Notes: generated by a model not told the origin, from the sequence alone. A stretch of DNA of 64,000 nucleotides from Emiliania huxleyi CCMP1516 (GCF_000372725.1 NW_005201984.1:36829-100828); one strand, 5' to 3'. Shown: positions 10,190 through 21,421, numbered from the stretch's first letter. Numbers and translations are program-made.

Positions 10190-12673
10190 TCAGCATCGAA
10201 CCGCAAGACGGCCTCGACCGCGTTCGTCGAGCAGCCTAGGGCTTAGTCCAAGCGATGCAAACTGCGCAGGCATCGGCGGGTATGGCGGCGCCGATGGCGG
10301 CGGTGGCGGTAAGGGGTTTGGTGGTGGCGACGGCGATCGCAGATCGACCGTGCACCGGAAAACCCGAATTTTACCCGCAGCTTGATCAGGAAGGAACCTG
10401 TCGCAGGTACGTGTAAGCTTGCACCACGCCCTGGAGCCCTCAGGGGCTCGGTATGGTTCCCAGGAGGCGAAAAAGAAGCACTCTGGCTCGGCCTCGCACT
10501 GACTCCGGCACTGCTCCTCAGCATCCTGTCCGAACATGAAGCCGGCAAAGATTATCGGCGTGTCGTGGCACTGCGCTGGAAGTCTGGACCACTTTGGCGT
10601 ATTGCATATTTTTTCGAGCGGGGCGTCTTTCGGCGTTGAGTCACGAGGCGCTGTTGGTGGCGCCGGTAGAGGCGATGGCGGCGGTGGAGGCGGTGGCGGA
10701 GGCGGTGGCGGAGGTAGCAACAACGGTGCGCGGCTCGAGCAAGAGAAGACGGCGACGTCGTTGCCAGCCGGGTCCGGCCAAAAGCCAGGGCAGTTCGAGG
10801 TGAGTCGACACCATCCCCTGTAGAGCCCGTAGAGCCCCCCCTCGCTAGGCCGGGATGGCCAAACAGAGGCAAAGTTGCATTCCGGGCGCTCATCGCACAT
10901 ATTCCGGCACACGGTCTTGGTATCGTAGCCGTCAACAAAGTTGGAAAAGACTGGGTTCGAGTCGCCGCAGTAGTCACCATTGGACTCCTCGCGCTTGCTG
11001 CAAGCCTTCGGTGGCGGCGGTGGCAATGGGAGTGGTGGTGGCGATGGCGGTGGCGGCCGGAAGAACGCCCTTTTCGCGGGAGTCGAGCAATTGAAGACAG
11101 CGACTCCGTTGCCTGCTGCGTCTGGCCAGACCGTCTCGCAGCTTTCTGTGAGTCGACACCACTTCTGGTTGCCCTTGTTGGCCTTTGATGGCCAGATGGA
11201 GACATACATGCAGGTTGGGCGTCTCTTGCATATGGCCTGGCACGCAGCTGTTGCATCGTCGCCATCATCGCCTTCGACGTTGTTGGCGAAGATGGATGGC
11301 GAGTCGCCGCAGTATTGACCGATATCAATCGATGCGCGATAGCTGCAGTCTCTGACCGCGGGGCCTCCTGGCGGCGGGGATGGTGGCGGCGGCGGGGATG
11401 GCGGCGGCGGCGGCGGGGGGGCGGATGGCGATGGCGGCGGCGGGGATGGCGGCGGCGGCGGCGGGGGGGCGGATGGCGATGGCGGCGGCGGGGATGGCGG
11501 CGGCGGCGGCGGGGGGGCGGATGGCGATGGTGGCGGCGGGGGGGGTGATCGCAGTGGCGGTGGCAGCGGTGGCGGCGGCGGCGGCGTTGAGCATTGACTA
11601 CAACTGCTGCAGCCACCCCAGCTGCACCTCACTCTCCAATGGTGCGTCTTGACAAAGCAAAAGGGCGGGCACCGGGGCGGATCCGGCTGCGCCCTGGCGG
11701 CGACAGTCGAGCAGGAGTAGGTTGCGACGTCATGCCCATTCGCCACCGGCATAGTCTGTTCACAGCTTGCAGCGAGTCGACACCACCCCGTGGTCCAGAC
11801 GGAAGCAAACTCGCACGATGGATCTGCCTCGCACATACTCTGACACGCCACCGTAGCATCAGTTCCCCCGACATTACCAGCGAAGGTGGGCTCGTCCATA
11901 CACACTTGACCAACAGCAAGCGATATGCGTTTGCGGCATGATCGCGACGGAGGCGACGACGGTGAGGGTGGCGAGGGCGGAGGCGAATTGGAAGGCGAAG
12001 CTCGGTCTCCCGACCAGACGAGATCGTTGTCGTGCCCGCAGCCAGTTCCCTTGCTGCAATCGTCCAGCAGCTCCCCGGAGGTGCACAGGCGTCCGCCGGC
12101 GGCCGCGCAAAGTGCTTCGGCTTTCAGCAGCGTCATGTCGCCAGGGCAGTCACCCATCCCTCCGCCCTCTGACCCCGCCCAGACTGAGCAATCCTTGTTT
12201 TTGCGCCACGGTGGGTCCTTTTCCAAGTCCGAGCAGCAGCGCACCGGGTGCAGCTCGGCCGGGTCCGCCCACCGCGGACTCTCCGAGCACCTCCCTTGCC
12301 GTCCGCACTCGACCCACGCCTGCTGGTTGAGCCCCGAGCACTGCGTGCAGCCTCCGCACGTTTTCCAGTTGCAGAGCACATCCCAGCCCTGTGTCCTTCG
12401 GGCGCACGTTTCCTTGCAGATGGGTGGTGGTGACGCCGCCGGAGGAGGAGGTGGGGACGGCGGATTGGGGCTCGCAGAGCTCGCGGCACATAATTCACAG
12501 GCTCCGCAAATGTTCCAGCTGCAGATGGCGTCCAGGCGGTGCGTCGTGCTGCCGCACCATGGCCTGCACTTGAGCTCCGGCGGCGGCGGCGGACTTGGAG
12601 CCGAAGTGACGCTCAGGGCTACCAAGGCAATGGCGGTCACCTGGGCAGTCCTGGCAGAGCGCGGCGGTGCCAT
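10190..12673 (-). CDS. Secreted Cys-rich/Pro-rich protein with four PAN-like repeats; possible N-terminal half of the GH10 gene
   Basis: An 827-residue frame starts at ATG 12673. It opens with a signal peptide (TAQVTAIALVALSVTSA), then three copies of a C-x3-C-x(9-13)-C-x-W-x2-C-x2-C-x2-C module (for example CRPWCGSTTHRLDAICSW). Next is a module with RCCSD, GGRLCT and KGTGCGHDNDLVWS. Four PAN/apple-like units follow, each about 80 residues, with a conserved FxxxVxG-C-x3-C-x5-C-W-WCRL-C pattern. SPPPPPP linkers separate them, as in extensin-type wall proteins. This suggests an extracellular, glycan- or wall-associated role. The frame ends in a Pro-rich linker plus LDERGRGRLAVRC at a stop, where an intron could join it to the GH10 barrel about 230 bp downstream. 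I cannot prove that junction. Confidence 0.7.
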   Translation of the reverse strand: MAPPRSARTAQVTAIALVALSVTSAPSPPPPPELKCRPWCGSTTHRLDAICSWNICGACELCAASSASPNPPSPPPPPAASPPPICKETCARRTQGWDVLCNWKTCGGCTQCSGLNQQAWVECGRQGRCSESPRWADPAELHPVRCCSDLEKDPPWRKNKDCSVWAGSEGGGMGDCPGDMTLLKAEALCAAAGGRLCTSGELLDDCSKGTGCGHDNDLVWSGDRASPSNSPPPSPPSPSSPPSRSCRKRISLAVGQVCMDEPTFAGNVGGTDATVACQSMCEADPSCEFASVWTTGWCRLAASCEQTMPVANGHDVATYSCSTVAARAQPDPPRCPPFCFVKTHHWRVRCSWGGCSSCSQCSTPPPPPPLPPPLRSPPPPPPSPSAPPPPPPPSPPPPSPSAPPPPPPPSPPPPSPSAPPPPPPPSPPPPPSPPPGGPAVRDCSYRASIDIGQYCGDSPSIFANNVEGDDGDDATAACQAICKRRPTCMYVSIWPSKANKGNQKWCRLTESCETVWPDAAGNGVAVFNCSTPAKRAFFRPPPPSPPPLPLPPPPPKACSKREESNGDYCGDSNPVFSNFVDGYDTKTVCRNMCDERPECNFASVWPSRPSEGGLYGLYRGWCRLTSNCPGFWPDPAGNDVAVFSCSSRAPLLLPPPPPPPPPPPPPSPLPAPPTAPRDSTPKDAPLEKICNTPKWSRLPAQCHDTPIIFAGFMFGQDAEEQCRSQCEAEPECFFFASWEPYRAPEGSRAWCKLTRTCDRFLPDQAAGKIRVFRCTVDLRSPSPPPNPLPPPPPSAPPYPPMPAQFASLGLSPRLLDERGRGRLAVRC

Positions 12674-13115
12674 TACGCGCTACCTATCAGTGAGAGGTGC
12701 GACACGATTCGTCCACTCATTGAAACGAATGAGCGATCGTCCGCTCAATGAGTTGTAGTTGCGCCTTTTTCCATTCGCCACCGGACCGTCATGAGCACTT
12801 GAGTCCTGTAACAAGCGGGATCCGGGATGTCTGGAACTGGATTCACCGAGACAGCATCCCGTGGCGTCACCTCCGGGTCATTCACATTCTGGAGCGGTTT
12901 GTATTTGCCCCCAGCTCTTCGACATACGACATTGCAAAAATCTCTCTCTAGTGTCTAGATAAGTGGCAAATGCACTGATTCCGAAACAAACGGTATTGCT
13001 AAAAATATCTTGCTTGATTCCGAGGAGGCTGTGAGCGACTGAGACCGAGATTGTGGCCGAGGCTGTGTAGTGACCGAATTAACCCCCGAAGCTCGTTTGT
13101 TTCTGCAGAGAGAGA
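12674..13115. other. Intergenic stretch upstream of the secreted protein gene
   Basis: Contains a short inverted repeat around 12713-12745 (CACTCATTGAAACGAATG / CGCTCAATGAG). No gene seen. Confidence 0.4.
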
Positions 13116-14005
13116 GGCGCTGAGGGAGGGTGTAGAGGATGTAGAGTGTAGAGCGCTGTAGAGCTGTAGAGATGTAGAGCGCTCTGGAGCGCTGTAGAGC
13201 TGTAGAGCTCTACATCCGCCGCCGCGGGACGAGGCGCCTCCGTTGTAGAGCGATGTAGAGCGCGATTTTGTTGTAGAGTTTGTTGTAGAGGCTCTACAGC
13301 CAAACCGCCGGGAAGGCAGTGGCTCAAAGAGGTCGAGCCGCGCTAATGGGGTGTCTCCGAGCTTACTGGAGCTCTGATGGACGGCCCTGACTATCCCTGA
13401 CACACAGAGAGTCACTCTGATGGCACACAACACCCCATAACTGCGTCATCACCAGCCTGCCATGCGTCGCCGGTGCCGCATTCATCGCTGTGCTTCTTTA
13501 GCAGGCGGTGGACTGTCGGCTGCGAGGACGGTCGCATTTGCGCGAGGCGAGGCGAGCATTGCTGCGCGTTGCATGCGCCATGACTCGCGCCAGCGCGTGC
13601 GGGAGCTCCTGGCTGAGCGTTGAGTCCAGGCGAGTTGCGCTGGCCACTACCGCTACGCCGAGCCGAGCTGACGCGCCGAGGCGCCGGCCAGTCGCAGCCG
13701 TGAGGCATGCCATAGCAGCAGAGGCACCTCCTACCCATTGGGCGGGCAGACAGAAGGCCAGGGCCGCACTGGCAAGTGCAACGCGCATGTCGGAGAGCGA
13801 CGTGCCTCGTTCGCCGCTTATGATGTAGAGTTTGTTGTAGAGATTTCACGCTGTAGAGCGCCTCTACATCGCTCTACAACGGAGGCGCCTCGTCCCGCGG
13901 CGGATGTAGAGCTCTACAGCTCTACAGCGCTCTCCAGCGCTCTACATCTCTACAGCTCTACAGCGCTCTACACTCTACATCCTCTACACCCTCCCTCAGG
14001 AGAGG
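13116..14005. mobile_element. Foldback-type element with ~160-bp inverted arms built from TGTAGAG units
   Basis: The left arm (13116-13270) and the right arm (13843-14005) are reverse complements apart from a few small indels and substitutions. Each arm contains many copies of TGTAGAGC or its complement plus the unique block CGGGACGAGGCGCCTCCGTT. The interior (13271-13842, about 570 bp) holds only weak reading frames on both strands and no recognisable transposase. The structure fits a non-autonomous foldback or MITE-like element (inference). A further pair of near-matching TGTAGAGTTTGTTGTAGAG units sits just inside each arm. A GA tract begins about 65 bp to the right. Confidence 0.7.
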
Positions 14006-14068
14006 CGCTCGCTCGCTCACAGCCCGTTTCTGGAGGGGGTGGGGGGCGAGATAGTAGGGGGGGGGGGG

Positions 14069-14217
<149 letters not shown>

Positions 14218-14458
14218 AGGATACGACTCCGCCGGCGCTTTCCTTAGTTTTTCCACGGCCGGAGATCCCCCCCCATTCCATTCACGAACCTCGCCTCGCG
14301 ATTCGACGGAGGGAATGATTCTTGCTGTGACCTTCTCATTTCACGACCCCTTTTGTCGTAAAATTCTCATTTCAAGAAACAAGAAAAAACTCGCGGAATC
14401 TTCTCGGCAACTCTCTCAAGCTCACCACGATTCCGCTTCGAAGGCCCTGTCAAGGTCG

Positions 14459-15698
14459 ATGCTGTCTGGCGATTCGCTCCGCCGCAGCTTTCGCCACGCG
14501 GTGGTCGAGTCGTCCTCGCTCCCACCTGCTGAGCGCCTCATCATGTACGACGCGTGCGACTCCCAAGAGGTCTCGCAGTCGCTGGGCGGCTCTGCGGGCT
14601 ACCGCAAGCGCCTTGACGCCCGGCGCGGCAACAAGCCCAAGAAGGCCGACAACCAGCGGGACGTTTGCACCCCGTTTGACCACGCCGCCTTCAATTTCAG
14701 CAAGATCTCCAACCAGCGCGAGATTTTGGCGGTGCTCCCGGAGTACAACATTCTCACGAACCGGTTCCCGCTCTTCCCGGGGCACTGCCTGCTAACGGCC
14801 AAGGCACTCGTGCCGCAGCAGCTCTCTGCGACGCACCTCTCCGCCATCGTCCGCCTCGTCTCCCACTCCGGCTTCTCTGCCTACTTCAACTCCTGGTGCG
14901 ACCTCCTCCCACACACTCGTGGCGCCTCTCGCCACACGTCAGAGCGGTCGCCCTCTTGGGGAGCCACCCGGCCTAATCGCCGCGCCGCCCCGACCGCCGC
15001 CCCCGGCTTTGCTCAGGTGCGCCTCCGCGTCCGTTAACCACTTCCACTGCCACTTGATCGACGAGCTTCCGCCGGTGGCGCAGCAGCGGCTCGTCTCTGG
15101 CCCACGCGTGCTGGGCGAGCCGACCCTCCGCCCGGCCGAGAGCAGCGGCTCGTGCTACGTCTTTGGCGCCTCGCAGCTCGGCCTCGTTGGCCGCGCCGTC
15201 TCGGCCATGCAGGCGGAGAACCAGCCGCACAACCTGCTCTTCACGCCGCTGCACATCTACGTCTGGCCAAAGCCTCTGCAGCGGCCGGCGCGCTCGTTCG
15301 ACCTCTACCCCGAGACGGTCGGCGGTCCCGAGCTGGTCGGCTCCTTCACCGTGTACACGGAGCGCGACTTCGCCAAGCTCTCCGCCGCGGCAGCCGACGA
15401 GCTCGTCCGCATCAACACCGCGCCGCTGCCGGAGCGGCTGCTCAGCGGCGGCGACGATACCCGCCCCGCCACGGCGCCCGCGGCGGTAGAGGCGGCCTCC
15501 TCCTCGTCCGACGAGAGCGACAGCGAGGCCGGCCCGCCCCCGAAGCAGCCGCGAACGGCGGTGCGGGCGTGCCAGTCGCTCGACAGCTTGTCGCTCGTCA
15601 AGCTGCTCCGCTCCGGCAGCGGGCTCGACGAGCTCGCGCTGCCGCTCGCGCTGAGCAAGTCGTGCCTCAACCGCTCGGGCGGGCTCGAGGTGAGCTAG
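14459..15698 (+). CDS. HIT-superfamily nucleotidyltransferase/phosphorylase, GDP-galactose-phosphorylase or Ap4A-phosphorylase-like
   Basis: Two exons: 14459-14895 and 15017-15698. The GT-AG intron 14896-15016 keeps the frame and restores FNSWCASASVNHFHCHLIDE. The catalytic HIT motif is HFHCHL. Upstream are FNFSKISNQREILAVLPEYNILTNRFPLFPGHCLL and a downstream long C-terminal part with LKPIxVWPK-like text (LHIYVWPKPLQRP). Family members move nucleotide groups: VTC2-type enzymes act on GDP-L-galactose in ascorbate synthesis, and Ap4A phosphorylase on diadenosine tetraphosphate. I cannot choose between them. ATG 14315 is an alternative start, adding 48 residues. The tail is acidic, Ser-rich and ends LNRSGGLEVS. 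Confidence 0.7.
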
Positions 15699-16179
15699 CG
15701 CACCGCACGCCGGCGCGAACAAACCCAGCGTGGAGCTCGGGGCGCTGCGCCGGCTCCCGCTTCGACTCCGCACGCGCCAGTCGGCGGCGGAGGAGGGACG
15801 AGGCGGGTTGTGGGCGGGGGGGGGGGGGTTCAGAGCTCGAACTCCACAGGGGCCGCTACGGCACGGATGTGTCGATTGCGCTTGTCAATGGAGTCTCACA
15901 GGGCCGGGGGAGGGTGGGCACACAGCTGTCGTCACGCTCTCGCTGCGATATGCGCCGAGAGATATCGATATCAATTCCATATCAGAAAAAGTGTGTTTCT
16001 ATACATTTGCCGTATATAAAGCAAAGGAAAGGAAAGGAAAGAGCCGGACGGGCGTGCAGGCGCGGCGTGGCGCGGGCGCGGCGTGTCCCCCCCCCCCCCT
16101 ACTAGGCGAGTTACTACGGGCGGGGTCGGGGGCCCTACTCTACTACGGCTTTAGCGTCTAGCCCCCCCCAGTCGTGTCT
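15699..16179. other. Intergenic stretch, no gene seen
   Basis: Between the ends of the HIT gene (+) and the DUF218 gene (-). It has G and C homopolymers (15815-15827, 16087-16100) and a GGAAA tandem at 16020-16040. Nothing else could be supported. Confidence 0.4.
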
Positions 16180-16204
16180 CCCCTAGTACGACTTGAGGAT
16201 GCCC

Positions 16205-17220
16205 CTAGTACGACTTGAGCACTTCCGGATCAGGCGGCAGCCTCTCCTCAAGCAGCCGCTTGGTGGCGTACGCGGTGTTTTCGCGCCACAGCCACCCGGC
16301 GAGCTCGCGCAGCGTCCGCGTCTGCGCGCGCCAGGAGCCGCCCTCGGCAAAGACTGGCGTCGATTTCGCCTCCTTGCGCAGCCGCGCCTGCAGCACGTCG
16401 GCGGGTAGATGGTCCTCCACCTCGTAGTACTCGAGCTCGTACGCCGCCTCCGGCTCCGCCTCCGAGGTCGGCGGCACGCGGAAGACGTGCCCAAACACGG
16501 CGCGCGTGCGAGGCATGTGGAACCTGTTGTTTACGACTGCGAGTGTGCGCAGCCCGCGCGGGTCGGTGTGCAGCAGCCGCGTGAAGAGCGCGTTGCCGAC
16601 CGTCTCGAGCGAAGCGCTCTCCTCCAAGATGGCGTCGGGAGGCACTCCTCGCCGCGTGAGGTAGAGGGCGTTGTCCGCCGCCTCGTGCCTGTTCAAAGCT
16701 GCAGCTGTCAGCAGGCGCTGCTCGCAGCGCGCCCCGCTCCGTCGTCGCTCGCCGGGTGCCTCTCGAACCCGCCCGCGTCGTGCGGGCACGGCTTGTGGGG
16801 CGTCCCCCACGCCGTCGTGATGACAAACGGCTTGGGCACGGGCGAGCGCTCGTACAGCCGTATCGCCTCCTCGAGCCGCGCGGCGACGTGTGCTGGCGGG
16901 CCGTCAACAGCCTGGCCGCCTGCCGGCACGACGATCGCGTGGTACCCTCCTGGCGGCACGTGTGGCGGCCGGTGCGGAACAATCTGGTGCGCCGTGGAAG
17001 GGTCGTCGGCCGACGGGAGCGCCGGTCCGACCAGGCTCCCGAAGAAGAGGAGTTGGCAGAGACACGAACCACCGAGGCCGGAAAAGACGCCCAGCAGGTA
17101 GAGCGGCTTTGAGAGCAGGCGGAGGTAGCGGCTCCCGCGTCCACCAGCGAGGTGGCGCTTGGCGCGGCCGGGTGTCTCTGGCGGGAGGGTTGGGTTCAGG
17201 CGGCTCCAGTCCTCTCGCAT
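16205..17220 (-). CDS. DUF218 (YdcF/SanA-like) membrane-anchored protein, two exons
   Basis: ATG 17220 (MREDWSRLNP) gives a short basic N-terminus and a hydrophobic segment LYLLGVFSGLGGSCLCQLLFFG, suggesting a type II anchor. The DUF218 core begins at YHAIVVPAGGQAVDGPP and continues through PFVITTAWGTPHKPCPHDAGGFERHPASD. A second exon starts after an AG near 16701 with HEAADNALYLTRRGVPPDAIL and carries ESASLETVGNALF and LAVVNNRFHMPRTRAVFGHVF. These blocks match the order of the DUF218 fold; the family's substrate is not well established. The donor of the intron (about 16702-16750) has no GT, so a GC or other non-canonical site is likely. The last codons and stop (complement of CCCCTAGTACGACTTGA) are duplicated at 16180-16196. 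Confidence 0.7.
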
Positions 17221-17286
17221 GCGCCTGTGCCGGCCTCCCTCCGTAGCATAGCCGGCACCATGCTCATTCCCCGCAGACATCCGCAT

Positions 17287-17474
17287 GGCTTCCTGCCGGC
17301 CCGGTGTGGTGCGCGGGAGGCAACTATCGGTCGACGGGGCGCGACGTGTTTCTTTTTTGTGAACCCTTGATCTTAAAAAGAGATGAAGGACCTTCCTTAG
17401 GTCCGCCTCTCACACCCTCACTGTCTGCGATGTGAGCTTCTTTTTTCTTATCAACTCTGTCTCTCAGACACACA

Positions 17475-17509
<35 letters not shown>

Positions 17510-17743
17510 TAGAGCTCTCCACCTATCTGTGTGAATCGCTAGGTGAATATCGTGCTTGTGCGACCGCCTTTAGTTGTAAAATTCTTTTCTCCCTCCCCCC
17601 TCCCCCCACCCAGCACCACCACCACACAGCTGACGTCGCGCCTCCCTCCCCAAACAGCAAAATCCCTTCCGACCCCTCTCCTACCCGCCTAACCCCATCG
17701 TCAGAGACACATCGCGGTCGGCAAGCCGCTCTCGCCCCGGAGC
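17287..17743. repeat. Intergenic stretch with (CA)n-(GA)n microsatellite at 17467-17510
   Basis: Apart from the compound CA/GA run and an AATTCTTTT motif at 17580, nothing was seen between the DUF218 gene start and the end of the U-box gene. Confidence 0.6.
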
Positions 17744-19643
17744 TCAAGCGTCCGCGACCGCAATCTTCTCAATCTGCTCGGCAATTTCGTCCGCCGGCGA
17801 CGGCGCGGCATCCGCGCCGGCGGCGTTGCCGCCCGACCCGGCCGGCTGCGCCGAGCCGCCGGTCGCCGGCGGCGCGGAACCCACCTCGCGCGTCGAACCG
17901 GCAGACCGCTCCAGCGCCGCGCGCGCCAGCACAGACTTGATTCGCTTGGGCGGGACGCGGCATCCGGCGGCGGCGGCGAGCTCCTCGGCGAGGGCGGCGT
18001 GCCCGCACTCGAGCGCCAGCTGGTGCGGCAAGAAGCCGCCGTCGTTGCGCGTGTGCGGCCCGTGCCCAAAGGTGCGCAGCGCCTGAGCCGCACGGGGGTG
18101 GGTTCGGTTCGCTGGCTCAGGGAGCACCGCCCAGCACCGCCCAGCATCGCCCCCCCCTTCTCTCGCAACCCCCCGCCCCCCTCCCGGGCCCCTGGGGGGC
18201 GGCGAGCGCGCGCCTCGGCGATGGCGGCAGGCGAGGCGCCGTGCAGCGCCGCGACGTGCAGCGGCAGATTCCCAGCCGAGTCCCTCTGGCCCGCGAGCTC
18301 TGGCCGGCAGCGCAGCAGCCTCAGCTGCGACTCCTCAGCAGCGGGGCCGGCGGCAAAGGCGGCGTGCCTGTGGAGAGGGGAGGCAGGCGGGGGAGGAAGG
18401 GTGGGAGGAGCGAAGTGGCGCGGGCCGAGCAGGCAGCAGGCAGCAGGCAGCGGGCAGCAGGCAGCGCGGCGGAGTGGGGGGGGGGGGGAGAGGGCGGCGG
18501 ACTGGAAGGGTGCGCGTGTCGCTGCCTCTGTGGTGAGGGGTGCGAGGTGCGGCAGGGGAGGGGAGGGCGCGGTTTCTCGGGCGCGAGTGCTACGCGGCCA
18601 GCCGCCGCCGGAGCGCCGAACCCGCTGCGGCTAAGGTGCTCCCGGCGCGCACTCTCGCGCCGTCCCTGGCTGTCCCCTCTCTCGCGCAACTACCGGCGCA
18701 CAAATCATTCGAGTGGCGATTGCGCATGCCCTCAAGAACGGCGGCGATACCGAGGTGCCCCTCCAGCCGCGCCACGTCGAGCGGTGTCCTCCCCGTCTTG
18801 TTTGAAAACTCGAGGCCGTCGAGGTAGGCGAGCGCGCAAGCCACGACAACCGCGGCAGAGACACCGGCGGAGGCGGCGTAGTGCAGCGGCAGGTTGCCGC
18901 CCTGGTCGGGCTGCGCGGCCAGCTCCGCGTGCAGCAGCAGCCACAGCTGCTTCTGTTCCGCCGCGGGCCCCTCGACCATGGCCCAGTGCAGCGCGTTCTT
19001 GCCAGCCGCGCGCGCCGGGCTGCACCCCTCGGCGCCGCGCCCGTTGGAGGGCGCCGGGCGGCGGCAGACCGCCTTGCTGGGGTTGATGGGCTGGGCAGCC
19101 TCCGCGGCGTGCTCTGGCGCCGAAGCAGTCTCCTCGTCGCGCCGCGGCCCCGACGCCGCCGACACCACTGCTCCTGACCCCTCAAACTCGAGCGCGAGCG
19201 CCGCGCCAGAGTTGGGGCCCGTCGTGTCGTCGCCGGAGACGGTAGGGGCGCAGGGCTTCGCAGCAGCGACGTGCTCCTCGAAGGTGATCGGCCGACGCAC
19301 GCCGCGGATCTCAGCGCTGTACGTGTGAAGGGCTATGGTCAGCTGAGCAGCAGGCGCTCGCCCACCGAACACGCGCGCCGCGGGGTGAGAGTGGGGGCTG
19401 GGGTAGGGTTGGCGTGGAAGCGCACATGAGGTTGCGCAGCGCATAGTTTGGCACCACGTTGCGGTGTAGCAGCGACGTGTTGGTCGCTGGCGACGTGTCC
19501 CGCGAGAGGAGCCACTGCGTTATCGCGGCGCGCTCATAAGAGTGGCCGTCCGCGCAGACCACAGGATCCTCCATGATCTCCTGGGTGATCGGGCAGATGG
19601 CTGCTGGCAGGTCTCCCGCCGAGATCGTCTGCCGTTTACCCAT
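17744..19643 (-). CDS. U-box and ankyrin-repeat protein (putative E3 ubiquitin ligase), about four exons
   Basis: ATG 19643 (MGKRQTISAGDLPAAICPIT) starts a U-box: ICPITQEIMEDPVVCADGHSYERAAITQWLL through NYALRNLM. A second exon (about 19350-18690) holds an Ala/Ser-rich spacer and ankyrin text: NALHWAMVEG, NLPLHYAASAGVSAAVVVACALAYLDGLEF, TPLDVARLEGHLGIAAVLEGM. A third (about 18370-18200) reads QLRLLRCRPELAGQRD then NLPLHVAALHGA. A fourth (about 18090-17744) reads GFLPHQLALECGHAALAEEL. U-boxes recruit E2 enzymes; the ankyrin repeats would bind the substrate (family knowledge). Exact splice sites are not fixed. A G10 run (18478-18487) sits in the last-but-one intron. Confidence 0.75.
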
Positions 19644-19859
19644 CCTGCCCGGCCGGCCACCAGCCGCTGCAGAAGCGGCCACCCGAAAGCGACAGCGCCT
19701 GTTCCAGCACGCCGGAAAAAATGTTCGTCCGGCTTTGTTTCGTTTGGGTGCGCCGGAACCGCTTGCTTGCCACGTAAGTTTGTCGGAAAATGGCGAGTAG
19801 AGATCACGCAAGCGAACCGACCCCGCCGGACCCCTGAAAGGGAAAGGAGCGTGTGGGAC

Positions 19860-21421
19860 ATGGCGTATTGGGCCAAGCAATGGCGAGTGCGAACCGGATG
19901 TCCACCGGCCGTCCTCTGCCCGGCCATTGCGGCAGCCTGGCTGGTTGGTCGTCTAGGGACCGCCGGAGTCGCCTCCGCCGAGAGTTCGACTGCTCGAAGG
20001 GTTCGACTGGGGTCTTGTTTACAGACCGCCCTGGAAGCAGCCTCGATGAGTGCGTGCTGGGCTGCGAACGCTGCGAACGCTGCCGGTTCGTGTCGTACAG
20101 CAAGCGGTTCGGTGATTGCTCATGGTACGAGAAATGCCCACTTCTCGTGAAGGGTGACGCGGGCCGTGCCATACCAACGGGCGGCAAGGCGATGACGCTG
20201 GCTTCCGACTATCAGACCGCCGAGGTTGGGCCAATGCGAAAAGCAGGAGGTTGTGGGCTCGACTGGTGGAAGATTGCACCCGGTGCCGCCCCGTTGACGC
20301 AGCCGCTCGCCGCAAGGAGTCGCCGCCAGGAATCGGTCTGCCTTGTGATGAGCGACTCGAGGTCGATCGGGGAGGCAGGCTACCATGGGATCGCGGCGGT
20401 CATCAACAGCCAGTTTGCACAGACGCACGGGTACCGCTTTTTTTACCTGCACCAGCCGTGCCTCGCGGCGCCCGCGGCGCCTACTCCCGCATCCAAGGCC
20501 TCGGCGCCCGGTGACGGTCAGGGAGCCTGCGGAATCACGTCATTCGGCGGCGACTGCAACGAGGCGACGTCCGGGGCGTGGCGTGCCCGCCAGCGAGGCA
20601 TTCGGACGCTGGAGCACTGCGCCGCTGCCGCCGAGGGCTGCAAGTACGCAAACTATGTCTCCTTTTCTGCCCAGTTTGACGACTGCTCCTGGTTTAGTAC
20701 GTGCGATCTCCCACATCTAATCGGTGGCGCAGCGTTTGCGACGCGCATCCTCCGCACAACCACCGCGCTTGCCGACCCCAAGCTCTGCTCGGCGTGCACT
20801 CACCCGACCCTCGGTGGGCGGGCGGCGCCGTGGTGTAAGCTTCTCACGATAAACCAGACGCTGATGCTCAGCCGCCGCGGCGAGGGTGGGCGCGGTCACG
20901 AGGGCAGGGGCGGCGCGCGTGCCGCCCGCCGCCCATCTTGTGAGCGGGTCGTGTACCTGGACAGTGACGTGTATGTGTTGCATCCCAATCGGAGCCTGGG
21001 CGCGCTGCTCGACTGCGCCGACGCGACGCTCTCCGTCTTCAAGAATGCTCCTTACGATTCTGGACCACTGAGCGCAGTGATGGTCTGGCGCAACGGCGGC
21101 GTGCACGCACAGCGTTCGCGAGAGCTCCTCAGCGAGTGGTGGGGCACCGGCCGCTTCCGCCACTTACACCACGCCCACCCGTTTGAGCAAGACGCGCTGC
21201 AAAAGGAGCTCGCGGTGCGCTTCCCGGAAGAAGTCGCGGTGCTGCCTCACCTGGACCACTGGTTTGCACACGTTGGCTCCTTCCCTCCCGGCACAGCGAA
21301 CCAGCGGGCGCAGAGGATGCGGGATCATGTGCGCGCCCACGGCATCGAGCCCAGGGTAGCACTGTCGGTGCTGGAGCACGGCGAGGATATGGTTATGGAG
21401 AGAATGGGGGCCTCAGAGTAG
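19860..21421 (+). CDS. Golgi/secretory glycosyltransferase with PAN-like Cys-rich inserts; N-terminal frame unresolved
   Basis: The core has a GT-A fold signature: VCLVMSDSRSIGEAGYHGIAAVINSQFAQTHGYRFFYLH, then WCKLLTINQTLML, then the metal-binding DxD in VVYLDSDVYV, then GGVHAQRSRELLSEWW and FEQDALQKEL. This resembles GT34/GMA12-type galactosyl- or mannosyltransferases. Two small Cys-rich units resemble PAN/apple domains: CVLGCERCERCRFVSYSKRFGDCSWYEKC before the core, and CGITSFGGDCN...CKYANYVSFSAQFDDCSWFSTC inside it. A good signal peptide (MAYWAKQWRVRTGCPPAVLC...GVASAE) starts at ATG 19860 but lies in a different frame from the rest (frame of 19853). A short intron, an indel or a later ATG (19880) would resolve this. 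Confidence 0.7.

Noticed and set aside
15810-16161. Small plus-strand frames near 15.8-16.1 kb
   Set aside because: Homopolymer-driven, no conserved-looking text.
19542-19800. Plus-strand frames over the U-box exon
   Set aside because: Shadows of the minus-strand U-box coding sequence; only the ATG 19860 frame has a signal peptide.
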